Position numbers and translations under genes: made by a program. Shown here one piece after another: positions 17,192 to 25,705 of a stretch of 64,000 nucleotides of DNA (positions are counted from its first letter, which is position 1; each line of letters starts with the position of its first letter). The notes under the pieces were generated by a model. The model was not told the DNA's origin. It saw only the letters and a list, made by a program, of their open reading frames with translations, and made no database searches. Source of the stretch: Pirellulales bacterium (GTDB lineage Bacteria; Planctomycetota; Planctomycetia; Pirellulales; UBA1268); NCBI GenBank assembly GCA_017853835.1, contig JAFMIU010000009.1, positions 1 to 64,000 on the forward strand, read 5' to 3'.

Positions 17192-17492
17192 GAAACGCAT
17201 CCTTGAAGTGGCCGGCGACAGCAGGATCGTGCTGTCATCATCGCGGGCTTCTCTACGCGAGGGCGAACGACCCGCGGGCGGGATGGTAGGAGATGGCGAG
17301 AGCCCGGGCCAGACCGCTTCGGCACTGAAAAAAAGCCCTGTGGGCCAGCGACCGCTCGACGAAATGCCGACTCGGAGCCTCGGTGAGCCACCGCCGAGAA
17401 ACCCGCGGTCCGTCCGCCCCACATGGCCAGGAACGGCATCATCGTCTTATAGTGACGTGGTCGCATCGCCACGAGGTCGCTCCACACCACAC
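17192..17492. promoter_or_regulatory. Divergent region between LysM and ctpA genes
   Basis: 301 bp. Towards ctpA, TATAGT at 17448-17453 is a good -10; a start near 17460 would leave a leader of about 33 nt before the GTG at 17493. Towards the LysM gene (minus strand), GCCC-ACA-GGGC followed by seven T (plus-strand coordinates 17328-17345) has the form of a small intrinsic terminator inside the leader, about 137 bp before the start codon. It is the only long A/T run nearby. Confidence 0.4.
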
Positions 17493-18911
17493 GTGCCCAA
17501 ACGCAACGTTCTTCTTCTCGTCGTCATCATTGTTTCCTGCCTCGCTGCCTCCATGGCACGGGAGCAGGTCGCCGGCGGCCGCCGTTTCGGTGAAGTGATG
17601 AAGGTGATCGATTCGTCGTACGTCGATCCGGTCGACGACGACGCGCTCTTCGACGTCGCCGTGGATGCGATGATGGCCCAACTCGACGAGCACTCGGCGT
17701 ACATCCGCGGCGATGACCGGGATGACCTCGAAGCATCCTTGGAGCAGGCCTTCGGCGGGGTCGGGCTCGAACTCGCCGTGGATGAGCCTGGCAGTGCCCC
17801 GATCGTCGCGTCCCCGGTGCTGGATTCGCCGGCGTGGCGGGGGGGGATCCGAGCGGGGGATCGCATCGACACGATCGACGGTCAGCCCACCGTGGGCCTG
17901 TCGTTGCGGGAGATCGTCGTTCGGCTCCGCGGCGCCGTGGGAGACCCGGTGGTGGTCGGTGTGACGCGGCGACTGGGTGATCGAGCGGTGCGCACGCTCG
18001 ATCCGGCGGTCGCAGGTTCGACGCCGGAAGATCGTCGTGAGGTGACGCTCGTTCGGGAGGAGATCGTGACCGAGAGCGTTCTCGGGGATCGTCGCCTCGA
18101 CGACGGAGATTGGGAGTGGATGATCCAGGGAGAGCCGCAGGTGGCGATCATCCGCATCACGACGTTCGGTGAGCGGACCGTGGACGAGCTGAAGAGGGCG
18201 TTGTCCGACCTCGAGACTCACGAGGACCTTCGAGGAATCATCCTCGATCTTCGGGGGAATCCAGGCGGCCTTCTGTCGGCGGCCGTGGAGACGTGCGATC
18301 TTCTGCTTGACGAGGGTGTCATCGTCTACACCCGCCGACGCCGTGCGTCGTCGGGCGAGGTCGAGTCGATCGAGCCGCGGCGGGCAACGCCGGGCGCGAT
18401 GCTCACGTCGGTGCCCATCGTGGTATTGGTGGACGGTCTCACGGCAAGCGCGGCCGAGATCGTCGCCGCCTGCCTCCAGGATGCTGGCAGGGCCGTGGTG
18501 GCGGGAAGTCGCACCTTCGGCAAGGGAACCGTCCAGTCGATCGTGCCCCTGGCCGACGACCGCGGCCTGCTCAAGATCACCACGTCGGAGTATCTCCGCC
18601 CCAGCAGGGATCCCATCCATCGCCATGTGGATGAGGGCGATCAGGTGGTGTGGGGCGTCGCGCCCGATCCCGGCCTGGAGTACACGCCGACCGCCGAGTC
18701 ACTCTCCCGAATTGCGGCGTGGCGGCGCGTGCGGGATGCGATCGGCCCGGTGCCCGTCGCCAGCACGGGCGCGACGGGTCTTCCCCGGGATGTCGATCCG
18801 GTGCTCGCGATCGGCCTTCGTTCGTTGCGTGGTGCCGGCGGTGATCCCGACCTCCGCGGCGAGGAAGAAACTCCCGGCCACGACGACGATGCCGCCGGGG
18901 CCGACGCGTGA
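17493..18911 (+). CDS. C-terminal processing peptidase, S41 family (CtpA/Prc)
   Basis: 472 aa from the GTG at 17493 (MPKRNVLLLVVIIVSCLAAS), which gives a signal anchor at once and fits the TATAGT promoter; a GTG at 17457 is possible. PDZ domain about 95-180 (FGGVGLELAV...AWRGGIRAGDRIDTIDGQP), then the protease core (VAIIRITTFGERT, LRGNPGGLL). The catalytic Ser (TASAAE, about 320) and Lys (FGKGTVQS) are 25 residues apart, the classical S41 dyad. Tail-specific proteases trim exported proteins and peptidoglycan enzymes. The end (DVDPVLAIGLRSLRG) is family-like, then about 25 acidic residues follow. Its last 213 bp are antisense to folC. Confidence 0.9.
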   Translation: MPKRNVLLLVVIIVSCLAASMAREQVAGGRRFGEVMKVIDSSYVDPVDDDALFDVAVDAMMAQLDEHSAYIRGDDRDDLEASLEQAFGGVGLELAVDEPGSAPIVASPVLDSPAWRGGIRAGDRIDTIDGQPTVGLSLREIVVRLRGAVGDPVVVGVTRRLGDRAVRTLDPAVAGSTPEDRREVTLVREEIVTESVLGDRRLDDGDWEWMIQGEPQVAIIRITTFGERTVDELKRALSDLETHEDLRGIILDLRGNPGGLLSAAVETCDLLLDEGVIVYTRRRRASSGEVESIEPRRATPGAMLTSVPIVVLVDGLTASAAEIVAACLQDAGRAVVAGSRTFGKGTVQSIVPLADDRGLLKITTSEYLRPSRDPIHRHVDEGDQVVWGVAPDPGLEYTPTAESLSRIAAWRRVRDAIGPVPVASTGATGLPRDVDPVLAIGLRSLRGAGGDPDLRGEEETPGHDDDAAGADA

Positions 18912-20225
18912 CGTTGCGGCCTCCACGGCTTCGGCGGGCGTGTCGACGGCCACCGGTGCGGGAAGGCCGGCGGCAACGCAGGCGGCCTGCAGGCGTTCCA
19001 TGGCCATGGCCCTCGGGTTGCGGACGTATCGCGTGATGAACACGTGGTCGAAGTGCCCGGCCACGGTGCGGAGCATGCGTTCGGCCTGCTTGTCCTGACT
19101 GGCCGCGAAGACGAGGGCCCGAGGGTGGCGGGATGCGAGGCACGGGGCCACCGTTTCGATCAGTGAGGCCATCGACGCCACATTGTGGGCCGCATCGACG
19201 ATGACCGTCGGCTCCTGACGAACCGTCTCGATGCGGGCGGGCAGGCGGGTCGTGGCAAGGGCGCGGGCAATCGCGTCGTCCGTCACGGCGAAGCCTCGGG
19301 CGCGGAGGTGCCGGGCGGCGACCACGGCGAGCGCCGCATTGACGGCCTGGTGCCGTCCTGCCAGGCCGACCGTCAGTCGCAGCGGCGACGAGCCGGCCGG
19401 AAACGAAAGATCGAACGACGTCGACGCAGACGGGTGCGTGCCCCACGAGATCGCTGCGTTTGCGACGACGAAGTCGCGGCCGAGCTGGATGAGCGGCGCC
19501 CGTCGCCTCGAGGCGACCGCTTCGATCGCCCTGCGGGCCGAGGGCTGGGTGACGCCGCAGATGACGGGGCAGTGTCGCTTGATGATGCCCGCCTTTTCCG
19601 TGGCGATCGCGGCGACGGTGCGGCCAAGGAGCTTGGTGTGGTCGAGACTGATGCTCGTGATGATCGTCACGAGGGGGTGGCAGACATTCGTGGCGTCGAG
19701 GCGGCCGCCGAGGCCGGTTTCAAGAACGGCGATCTCAACCTCCATCTCGGCGAAATGGACGAAGGCGGCGGCCGTCATGGCCTCGAACCACGTGGGGCCA
19801 CGGCGGCCGAGTCGATGCGATTCGTGATCGAGAGAGTCGACGGCCGGAATCACCTTCGCGAATGCCGCCGTGAAGTCGCGTTGCGAAATCGAGCGGCCGT
19901 TCACCGCGATGCGTTCCTCCACGGTGTGCACATGGGGCGAGAGGTATCGGCCGACCCGATGGCCTGATCGCTCGAGGATCGACGCGAGCATGGTGACCGT
20001 GGATCCCTTGCCCTTGGTGCCGGCCGCATGGGCCACCGCGAATCGACGGTGCGGGTTGCCGAGCATGACGAGGAGCCGTCGCATCCGTGCAAGGCTGAAG
20101 GTGCTTGCGGTGTTGCCGGGCGCGGGGATGCGTTCGTAGTTGACCCGAGCGTCGAGCCACGCCAGAACCTGGGCGTGCGTGGGGGCGCTGCGGCTCGTCG
20201 GCGATGGCTTTCGCATCTTGTGCAA
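18699..20225 (-). CDS. folC: Folylpolyglutamate / dihydrofolate synthase
   Basis: 508 aa, longer than the usual 420-450. Mur-ligase fold: N-terminal W-L-D-x-R-V-N-Y-E and G-N-P-H-x3 segment, P-loop GTKGKGST, catalytic-region YLSPHVHTVEERI, EIAVLETGLGGRLDATNV, SISLDHTKLLG and EKAGIIK; the C-terminal domain has DAAHN and ends with IVVVAGSFFLAAEV. It adds L-glutamate to folates in the cytosol. After the family end about 50 basic residues follow; these and the conserved final strand overlap the convergent ctpA by 213 bp. A true stop about 150 bp earlier is not available, so both reading frames seem to be used. Confidence 0.88.
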   Translation of the reverse strand: MHKMRKPSPTSRSAPTHAQVLAWLDARVNYERIPAPGNTASTFSLARMRRLLVMLGNPHRRFAVAHAAGTKGKGSTVTMLASILERSGHRVGRYLSPHVHTVEERIAVNGRSISQRDFTAAFAKVIPAVDSLDHESHRLGRRGPTWFEAMTAAAFVHFAEMEVEIAVLETGLGGRLDATNVCHPLVTIITSISLDHTKLLGRTVAAIATEKAGIIKRHCPVICGVTQPSARRAIEAVASRRRAPLIQLGRDFVVANAAISWGTHPSASTSFDLSFPAGSSPLRLTVGLAGRHQAVNAALAVVAARHLRARGFAVTDDAIARALATTRLPARIETVRQEPTVIVDAAHNVASMASLIETVAPCLASRHPRALVFAASQDKQAERMLRTVAGHFDHVFITRYVRNPRAMAMERLQAACVAAGLPAPVAVDTPAEAVEAATSRVGPGGIVVVAGSFFLAAEVGITAGTTQRTKADREHRIDIPGKTRRARAGDGHRADRIPHAPPRRNSGE

Positions 20226-20320
20226 CTTGCCCGGAAGTGTGCCGGGTCGGGGGAACGAGGATGTGTGGAGAGTCTAGTCCGCCGGTTCGACGAGTGGACG
20301 GGAAACAGGGATTGACGCTC

Positions 20321-20383
20321 GGGAGACGTTTTTTGAGTCTCCCTCGGCCGCCGGGGCTCATGGCGAAGGTCGTGGTGAGCCCC
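20321..20383. promoter_or_regulatory. Two adjacent hairpins in the leader of the outer-membrane gene
   Basis: GGGAGAC (20321-20327) / GTCTCCC (20337-20343) with a U6-containing 9-nt loop, then GGGGCTC (20353-20359) / GAGCCCC (20377-20383) with a 17-nt loop. Both are perfect 7-bp repeats, ending 23 bp before the GTG start at 20407, so the second could affect initiation. Confidence 0.4.
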
Positions 20384-20406
20384 CGCATCGTTCAGGACTC
20401 CAACCC

Positions 20407-21585
20407 GTGCGCGCTCGACCCGCTCGAAAACGATGGCTCGCCGCGCTGGCCACCATCACGATGGTGTCCGTCGCCGGGCTGGCGATCGCCGATGATGCGT
20501 CGGTCGGTTTCGCTGCTGAGCCGGGGCCCGGCATCGTGCCGCCAGATCCCCTCTACGTGGCCGATCCTTCGGCGGGGGACTCCTTCGCGGCGATGCCGAT
20601 CGGCCTCGGAGCCGGCCTGGAAAAGCCGTGGCCACGATGGTTTGCCGGCGCCTCGGGCTTGATCATGACCCGCACGCTCCCTTCCGGGGCCGCCACGATG
20701 CAGCCTGAAGCGGGGATGGCGTTGAACACGTCGGACACAGGGGCGAACTGGCCAGGTGGTGTCGATCTGCACCTCGGGCGATGGTTCGGTCTGAGCCAGC
20801 AGCATGCCGTCGAGTTGATCTACTGGGGCGTGTACGAACTCGGCGGCTCGGCGAGGGTTGCATCAGCGTCGGGCGGCATCGATGCCATCCCGCAGGCTCC
20901 CGGAGCGACGGTGTCGGGGCAGCCGGCAGCGACCTACCTCACGAACCTCCAGGCCCAGCAGATCAACCGGACGGACGTGATCAACGACGTGGAGATCAAC
21001 TGGGTCTATTCGTTGTGGGATCGTCCGGAGTTCCTTCCTCGTGAACGCGCCGTCAACCTCATGTGGCTCGTGGGCTTCCGATTCTTCGAGGTGAACGACC
21101 AGCTGTCGCTCCAGAATGGCACCGGCGATGCGACGATCGGCGGCCTCAACTTCGACGTGGCGACCAACAACAACATCTACGGCGCCCAGGTGGGCGCCAA
21201 GGTTGACTGGCGGGTGCTCGAGCGGGTGCGGCTGGCGATCGTTCCGAAGTTCATGATCGGCGGCAATGCGATCACCAACACGAGCACGTTGGAACAGCCT
21301 GACGGCACCGATGCGGTCTTTGTCGCCGACGGAAGCCCCGTCAAGGTGCACTCGACGCTCGGTGTGTTTTCGTGGCTCGGCTCGGTCGACACCGGCGTGG
21401 CGTGGGACGTGACGGATCGTTGGACGCTCTCGATGGGGTACCGCGTGGTGGGCGTCGGAAACATCGCCCAGGCCGACGGCCAATGGCCACCGGTGATTTC
21501 GTCGCCCGATTCCTTGTCGGGAATCGCGGCAGGATCGAGCACCATCGTGCATGGTGGATTTGCAGGATTCGAGGGGCGATACTGA
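20407..21585 (+). CDS. Putative outer-membrane beta-barrel protein
   Basis: 392 aa from a GTG. An N-terminal signal peptide is clear (basic MRARPARKRW, hydrophobic core, then an A-x-A-like site near residues 28-38). The mature part is rich in Trp, Tyr, Gly and alternating hydrophobic strands (GVDLHLGRWFGL, VELIYWGVYELGG, INWVYSLWDRPE, LMWLVGFRFFEVND, IYGAQVGAKVDWRV, TLSMGYRVVGVG) and ends in an aromatic residue (GFEGRY), the usual barrel-closing signal. It resembles planctomycete families of predicted barrels such as BBP7, but I cannot place it with certainty. The start at 20407 rather than the ATG at 20461 is chosen because it supplies the basic n-region. Confidence 0.65.
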   Translation: MRARPARKRWLAALATITMVSVAGLAIADDASVGFAAEPGPGIVPPDPLYVADPSAGDSFAAMPIGLGAGLEKPWPRWFAGASGLIMTRTLPSGAATMQPEAGMALNTSDTGANWPGGVDLHLGRWFGLSQQHAVELIYWGVYELGGSARVASASGGIDAIPQAPGATVSGQPAATYLTNLQAQQINRTDVINDVEINWVYSLWDRPEFLPRERAVNLMWLVGFRFFEVNDQLSLQNGTGDATIGGLNFDVATNNNIYGAQVGAKVDWRVLERVRLAIVPKFMIGGNAITNTSTLEQPDGTDAVFVADGSPVKVHSTLGVFSWLGSVDTGVAWDVTDRWTLSMGYRVVGVGNIAQADGQWPPVISSPDSLSGIAAGSSTIVHGGFAGFEGRY

Positions 21586-21590
21586 CCGGC

Positions 21591-21959
21591 ATGAGCGAAC
21601 AACCAACGTCCGTGTCCCATGACCTTGCCGGCAAGACATGCGTGCCGTGTGAGGGAGGCGTGCCCCGGTGTTCGGCTGCCGAGGCGGAGCGTCTTACGGC
21701 CTCGCTGTCCGGATGGCACCTGACCCACGACGGCACGCGGATCCGTCGCGACTGGACGCTTCCCGACTTTCGTTCGGCGATCAAGATGATCAACAACATC
21801 GCCGCGCTCGCCGAGCGGGAGCGACATCATCCCGATCTGCACCTGGAAGGGTACCGCCGCGTGTGGGTGGAGATCTTCACCCATGCCATCGGAGGCCTTT
21901 CAGAGAATGATTTCATCCTGGCGGCGAAGATCGATGCCATGACACCGCGGGCCGGCTGA
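21591..21959 (+). CDS. phhB: Pterin-4-alpha-carbinolamine dehydratase
   Basis: 122 aa. Contains the family core RDWTLPDFRSAIKMINNIA and the signature HHPDLHLEGYRRVWVEI with H-T-H-A-I-G-G-L-S-E-N-D-F, holding the catalytic histidines. The enzyme dehydrates 4a-hydroxytetrahydropterin, or serves as a Moco/pterin helper where no aromatic hydroxylase exists. The N-terminus carries an extra 25 residues with C-V-P-C-E-G-G-V-P, a common addition in this family. It starts five bases after the barrel gene stop, so they are likely co-transcribed. Confidence 0.9.
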   Translation: MSEQPTSVSHDLAGKTCVPCEGGVPRCSAAEAERLTASLSGWHLTHDGTRIRRDWTLPDFRSAIKMINNIAALAERERHHPDLHLEGYRRVWVEIFTHAIGGLSENDFILAAKIDAMTPRAG

Positions 21960-21980
21960 TGGACGCGGGTGGTCGGATGA

Positions 21981-22571
21981 TCACACCTGGGCTGGTTTGA
22001 GCCATCGCCAGACATCGATCGGCTCGAACGTCTCCATTTCGCGGAGTACGTCGCCCACGACGGCCCGAGTCGACAGCATGCCGCGGTGCTCCGGCCTCAG
22101 AAATCCCTGGGCGGTGAGCTGGTCGAGAAATGCCAGCAACGGATCGAAGAAGCCGCCGGCGTTCAGCAGACCGAACGGCTTTTGGTGCAGGCCCAGCTGA
22201 CCCCAGGTCCACACTTCGAAAAACTCTTCGAGGGTGCCGATGCCTCCCGGCAGGGCGAGGAACCCATCGGCAAGCTCGGCCATGAGCGCCTTGCGTTCGT
22301 GCATGGAGTCGACCATCCGAAGGTCGGTGAGGCCTCGATGCGCCACCTCCTTTTCGGCGAGGGCCGTCGGAATCACACCGATCACCTCGCCACCTGCCTC
22401 CAGAGCCGCGTCGGCCATCGAGCCCATGAGGCCGATGCGGCCTCCGCCGTAGACGATCCTCCTGCCTTGATGGGCGAGCAGACGACCGACCTCCCTCGCT
22501 GCGTCGAGAAAATTCTGGTCGACGGAGGGACTGGATCCGCAGAACACGCAGACCGATCGCAGGTGGGTCAT
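21981..22571 (-). CDS. LOG-family protein (TIGR00730, cytokinin riboside 5'-monophosphate phosphoribohydrolase-like)
   Basis: 196 aa. N-terminal VCVFCGSSPS, then YGGGRIGLMGSMADAAL and the hallmark PGGIGTLEEFFEVWTWGQLG (P-G-G-x-G-T-x2-E). The family was once called lysine decarboxylase but cleaves the N-glycosidic bond of nucleoside 5'-monophosphates, including cytokinin nucleotides. Last gene of the minus-strand rpe-accD cluster, 23 bp after DUF1569. The cellular substrate here is unknown. Confidence 0.88.
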   Translation of the reverse strand: MTHLRSVCVFCGSSPSVDQNFLDAAREVGRLLAHQGRRIVYGGGRIGLMGSMADAALEAGGEVIGVIPTALAEKEVAHRGLTDLRMVDSMHERKALMAELADGFLALPGGIGTLEEFFEVWTWGQLGLHQKPFGLLNAGGFFDPLLAFLDQLTAQGFLRPEHRGMLSTRAVVGDVLREMETFEPIDVWRWLKPAQV

Positions 22572-22594
22572 CAGTGTCGCCGCTCCATGCCAGG

Positions 22595-23083
22595 TCAGTA
22601 TGTCAGATAGCCAAGATGAAGTTCCGCGTGCCGGAGGTTGAGCCTCACGCGATCGGCATTGGAGAGCGGGCCAAATGCCGGGCTCTCATGTCGGGGTGGT
22701 TCCGGGCTTTCCAGTCGACGAAGCGCGGCGAGGAGGCGGTCGCCCGCGAGCTGCGTGTCGATCCGTTCCTGACCGGTGGTGCCACCTTCGATTCCCGGAA
22801 TCCGCACCCCACGCGTCATGCCCGAGGCGAGGGTTCGTGGCAGGCCGAGCCGGAGCATCCAGCGGATGAGAAGGGGCGGGCGTGCGATGGGGAAACCGTC
22901 GTAGGCGTAGTCGATCCACGCGGCGACGTGCGACAGGATCTCCCCGGGAGTCCAGTTGCCGTGGGCGCGGAGCCGGCCGTCGCGGTCGGCGTCGAGCATG
23001 CGGCGAACCTCGGCCGCGCATGCCGAGGGTGCATCAAAGTGAAGTCGTCGCCACTCCTTCACGCGTCTGGGGTCCATGGACAT
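22595..23083 (-). CDS. DUF1569 protein (DinB-like helix bundle)
   Basis: 162 aa. The N-terminal W-R-R-L-H-F-D pattern, NWTPGEILSHVAAWIDYA (with the His of the DinB-like metal site), PIARPPLLIRWMLRLGLP and the C-terminal GPLSNADRVRLNLRHAELHLGYL are typical of DUF1569 proteins, which are common in planctomycetes. The three histidines (SHVAAW and RHAELHL) could bind a metal as in DinB/YfiT proteins. Function unknown. It starts 6 bp before accD ends and is clearly in the same transcript. Confidence 0.8.
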   Translation of the reverse strand: MSMDPRRVKEWRRLHFDAPSACAAEVRRMLDADRDGRLRAHGNWTPGEILSHVAAWIDYAYDGFPIARPPLLIRWMLRLGLPRTLASGMTRGVRIPGIEGGTTGQERIDTQLAGDRLLAALRRLESPEPPRHESPAFGPLSNADRVRLNLRHAELHLGYLTY

Positions 23084-23089
23084 CCGCCG

Positions 23090-24025
23090 TCAGCCGCCGC
23101 AGAAATCGATCGCGCGGGCAATCTCGCTCTTGAGATCCTTGCGGGGGACGATTCGATCGACAAAGCCGTGTTCGAGGAGGAACTCGCTGGTCTGGAAGCC
23201 CTTCGGGAGTTCGACGCGGATGGTCGCCTTGATGGTCCGAGGCCCGGCGAACCCGATCAGGGCGCGGGGCTCGGCAAAGCACAGGTCGCCCAGTGAGGCG
23301 AAGCTCGCCGCCACGCCGCCCATCGTGGGATTGGTCAGCACCGAGATGAACAGGCCGCCTGCCTGGGAATACCGGGCAAGCGCCGCCGACACCTTCGCCA
23401 TCTGCATGAGGGAGAGGATGCCCTCGTGCATCCGGGCCCCGCCCCCCGACGCACTGATGATGATGAGGGGGAGTTTGCCTGCAGTGGCTCGTTCCACGAG
23501 ACGCGTCAGCCGCTCGCCCACCACGCTTCCCATGCTGCCCATGATGAACGAGGAGTCGGTCACGCCGCAGGCCACGCGTCGGGCGCGGATCATGCCGGTG
23601 CCCGTGAGCGCCGCGTCCTTCAGTCCGGTGCGCTTCTGCTCGGCGACGATTCGTTCAGCGTAGGGCTTCTTGTCACGAAACCCGAGCGGATCGGCCGGCT
23701 TCAGATCGCTGTCCCACTCCTCGAATGTTCCCGTATCGAGAAGTTGTTCGATCCGTTTGGCGGCCGAGACATACCAGTGAAACCCGCACCGAGGACAGAC
23801 GTTGAGCAGTTCCTCCGCTTCCTTGCGGTAGATCGTGGCTCCGCAGCCATCGCACTTCAGCCAGAGCCCTTCGGGCACACCGCGCTTTGGCCGCGGGGCA
23901 CGGCCGCTCGGGTCAGTTCCCTCCACGGATGGTGCGGGAGGGATGGGCGCGGCGGTCATGCTGGACGCCACAGCCTGGGCGGTGGCTTCGGCTGAGGGGG
24001 CGGCGGCGTGGCGGCGGCGTTCCAT
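23090..24025 (-). CDS. accD: Acetyl-CoA carboxylase carboxyltransferase subunit beta
   Basis: 311 aa. After about 45 Ala/Pro-rich residues comes a zinc ribbon (CDGCG ... CPRCG) and the crotonase-fold carboxyltransferase with [19 protein letters not shown], the oxyanion-hole segment [12 protein letters not shown] and [12 protein letters not shown]. With AccA it transfers the carboxyl group from biotin to acetyl-CoA, making malonyl-CoA for fatty acids. Start at the ATG at 24025; a later start near the zinc ribbon cannot be excluded. accA and accBC are not in the window. Confidence 0.94.
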   Translation of the reverse strand: MERRRHAAAPSAEATAQAVASSMTAAPIPPAPSVEGTDPSGRAPRPKRGVPEGLWLKCDGCGATIYRKEAEELLNVCPRCGFHWYVSAAKRIEQLLDTGTFEEWDSDLKPADPLGFRDKKPYAERIVAEQKRTGLKDAALTGTGMIRARRVACGVTDSSFIMGSMGSVVGERLTRLVERATAGKLPLIIISASGGGARMHEGILSLMQMAKVSAALARYSQAGGLFISVLTNPTMGGVAASFASLGDLCFAEPRALIGFAGPRTIKATIRVELPKGFQTSEFLLEHGFVDRIVPRKDLKSEIARAIDFCGG

Positions 24026-24151
24026 GGTCGTGACCGGCGGACGAAGGCGGTGATGGGTGGGCGCTCGAGAACCGGGCGACTCAGTGCCCGACGGCGGGCC
24101 CGTCAGACGCGACAGTTTATCGCGGGGGAAGTTTTCGATGCTGCGCCGCTT

Positions 24152-24799
24152 TCAGCGGGAAAGAAACGGTTGGTGGGGGGCTGTCGGCGTCCGTCCGCTG
24201 GCCAGAACGTCGATTCTTGGCGGAGGCGAATGCCACTGGGCGGCCACAGGGATGGTCTCGGCGAGGTCGAGTGTCCGCTCGAAGTCCCAGAGATCTCCCA
24301 TGGGCCGACCCGACACGAGCCACGCCACCACTGCGTCGAGCGGCCGTGGGACGACCACCGCGATAATGCCCGAGGGATGACGAAGGAAGAGTTTTTCGAG
24401 CACCTCCTCCACTCGGCCACAGACGTCGTCGAGGAGTTCGCCTTCCGGAGGCTCGACCGACCAGGGATGGTCCTGCCACTGGCGATGCAGCCGGGGCTGC
24501 GTGTCACGAATTTCATCGATCAGCCGTCCCTGCCACAGCCCCATGTCGATGTTGCCGAGACCCGAGATCGATTTCGGCTTCCTGTCGCACGCGACGCCGA
24601 TGATTCTTGCAGTCTCCTCAGCCGATTCGTCTTCGGAGGCATAGATGGCGGCCGGTGGTGCTTCGGCGAGTTTCAGGCCGGCCCGGCTGGCGGCAGCGGC
24701 GCCCTCCGCGGCGAGGGGAATGCCGAGGGTGCCGCGAATGCGGCCCTGAAGGTCGTAGTCGGTCGCGCCGGATCGGATCACGATCAAGTGGTCGGGCAC
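24152..24799 (-). CDS. Histidine phosphatase-fold protein lacking the catalytic His
   Basis: 215 aa from the GTG at 24799 (MPDHLIVIRSGATDYDLQGR). The fold is that of phosphoglycerate-mutase-like phosphatases: R-x-G-x-T-D-x2-L-Q-G-R-I-x-G, GIPLAAEGAAAA, a YASEDESAEETARII helix and a late VEEVLEKLFLRHPSGIIAVVV strand. But the nucleophile motif RHG is RSG (codon TCC), and the second catalytic His region (normally SHG) is VVPRPLDAV. So it can hardly act by the usual phospho-His route. It lies 28 bp after rpe and 126 bp before accD. Probably a binding or scaffold pseudophosphatase. Confidence 0.72.
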   Translation of the reverse strand: MPDHLIVIRSGATDYDLQGRIRGTLGIPLAAEGAAAASRAGLKLAEAPPAAIYASEDESAEETARIIGVACDRKPKSISGLGNIDMGLWQGRLIDEIRDTQPRLHRQWQDHPWSVEPPEGELLDDVCGRVEEVLEKLFLRHPSGIIAVVVPRPLDAVVAWLVSGRPMGDLWDFERTLDLAETIPVAAQWHSPPPRIDVLASGRTPTAPHQPFLSR

Positions 24800-24827
24800 G
24801 GGGCAAAGGTTCTCCAGGAGGAAAGAA

Positions 24828-25547
24828 TCAGGCCGCGTTGCGGGCCAGGGCCTCGAGTTCCGCGATGGCTCGGCCGTAATCATCGGCACGGATCACGGCA
24901 CTGCCGGCCACGATCAGTTCGGCGCCGGCGGCGGCCACCGGTCCGATCGTGTCGGTGGCGACCCCGCCGTCGAGGCCGAGGCGGAACGACAGGCCGAGCC
25001 GGCGGCGGGCTGCCGCGAGCCAGGACAGCTTGTCGAGCGAGCCCGGAATGAACTTCTGGCCACCGTATCCTGGCTCCACCCCCATCACGAGCACGCCGTC
25101 GCAGGCGTCGAGGTAGGGCTCCAGCACCTCGACCGGCGTGTTGGGGCTGATCGCCAGATGCGCACGGCTTCCAAGGGCGGTGATCGACTCCAGCGTGGCG
25201 CGAGGGGACTCCAGCGCCTCGATGTGCACCGTCACGAGGTCGGCGCCGAGTCGGGCATAGTCCGCCGCAACCCGATCGGGCTGCTCGATCATCAAGTGCG
25301 CTTCGATCGGCACCGTCGCCGTCCGACGAACGGCTTCGACCACGACCGGCCCGTAGGTGAGCTGGGGGACGAACCGGCCATCCATGATGTCGAGATGAAG
25401 CGCCCTGGCCTTGGCCGCCTCCAGGCGGCGAATTTCATCGGCCAGGTGCCCGAAGTCGCACAGCAGCAGCGCCGGCAGCACGACGGGCCCGTGGGCGTCG
25501 AGGGATGCCGAGAGCTGGTCGACCGCCTGGCCTGACTGGTTGGACAC
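24828..25547 (-). CDS. rpe: Ribulose-phosphate 3-epimerase
   Basis: 239 aa from the GTG at 25547 (MSNQSGQAVDQL); the frame runs open to an ATG at 25692 and beyond, but that region is divergent promoter space for putA. The TIM barrel has VLPALLLCDFGHLADEI, HLDIMDGRFVPQLTYG with the metal/catalytic Asp and His, IEAHLMIEQPDR, VMGVEPGYGGQKFIP and LGLDGGVATDT with the second catalytic Asp. It interconverts ribulose- and xylulose-5-phosphate in the pentose phosphate pathway. Usual ALLSADF is replaced by ALLLCDF. First gene of the minus-strand cluster. Confidence 0.88.
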   Translation of the reverse strand: MSNQSGQAVDQLSASLDAHGPVVLPALLLCDFGHLADEIRRLEAAKARALHLDIMDGRFVPQLTYGPVVVEAVRRTATVPIEAHLMIEQPDRVAADYARLGADLVTVHIEALESPRATLESITALGSRAHLAISPNTPVEVLEPYLDACDGVLVMGVEPGYGGQKFIPGSLDKLSWLAAARRRLGLSFRLGLDGGVATDTIGPVAAAGAELIVAGSAVIRADDYGRAIAELEALARNAA

Positions 25548-25705
25548 GGTGCGTGATGCGGAGGGCGGCAGGCCGCCGGTGGCCTGCTCGATGGGCCAGA
25601 TTCTACCAAGTGCCGATCGGAAGAAAGCCCATTCCACCGCCGAGGCACCCTGCCGGCCGGCTGCAAATCCATGGGAGCGATAGACTTGCATGAAGGGAGG
25701 TGGCC

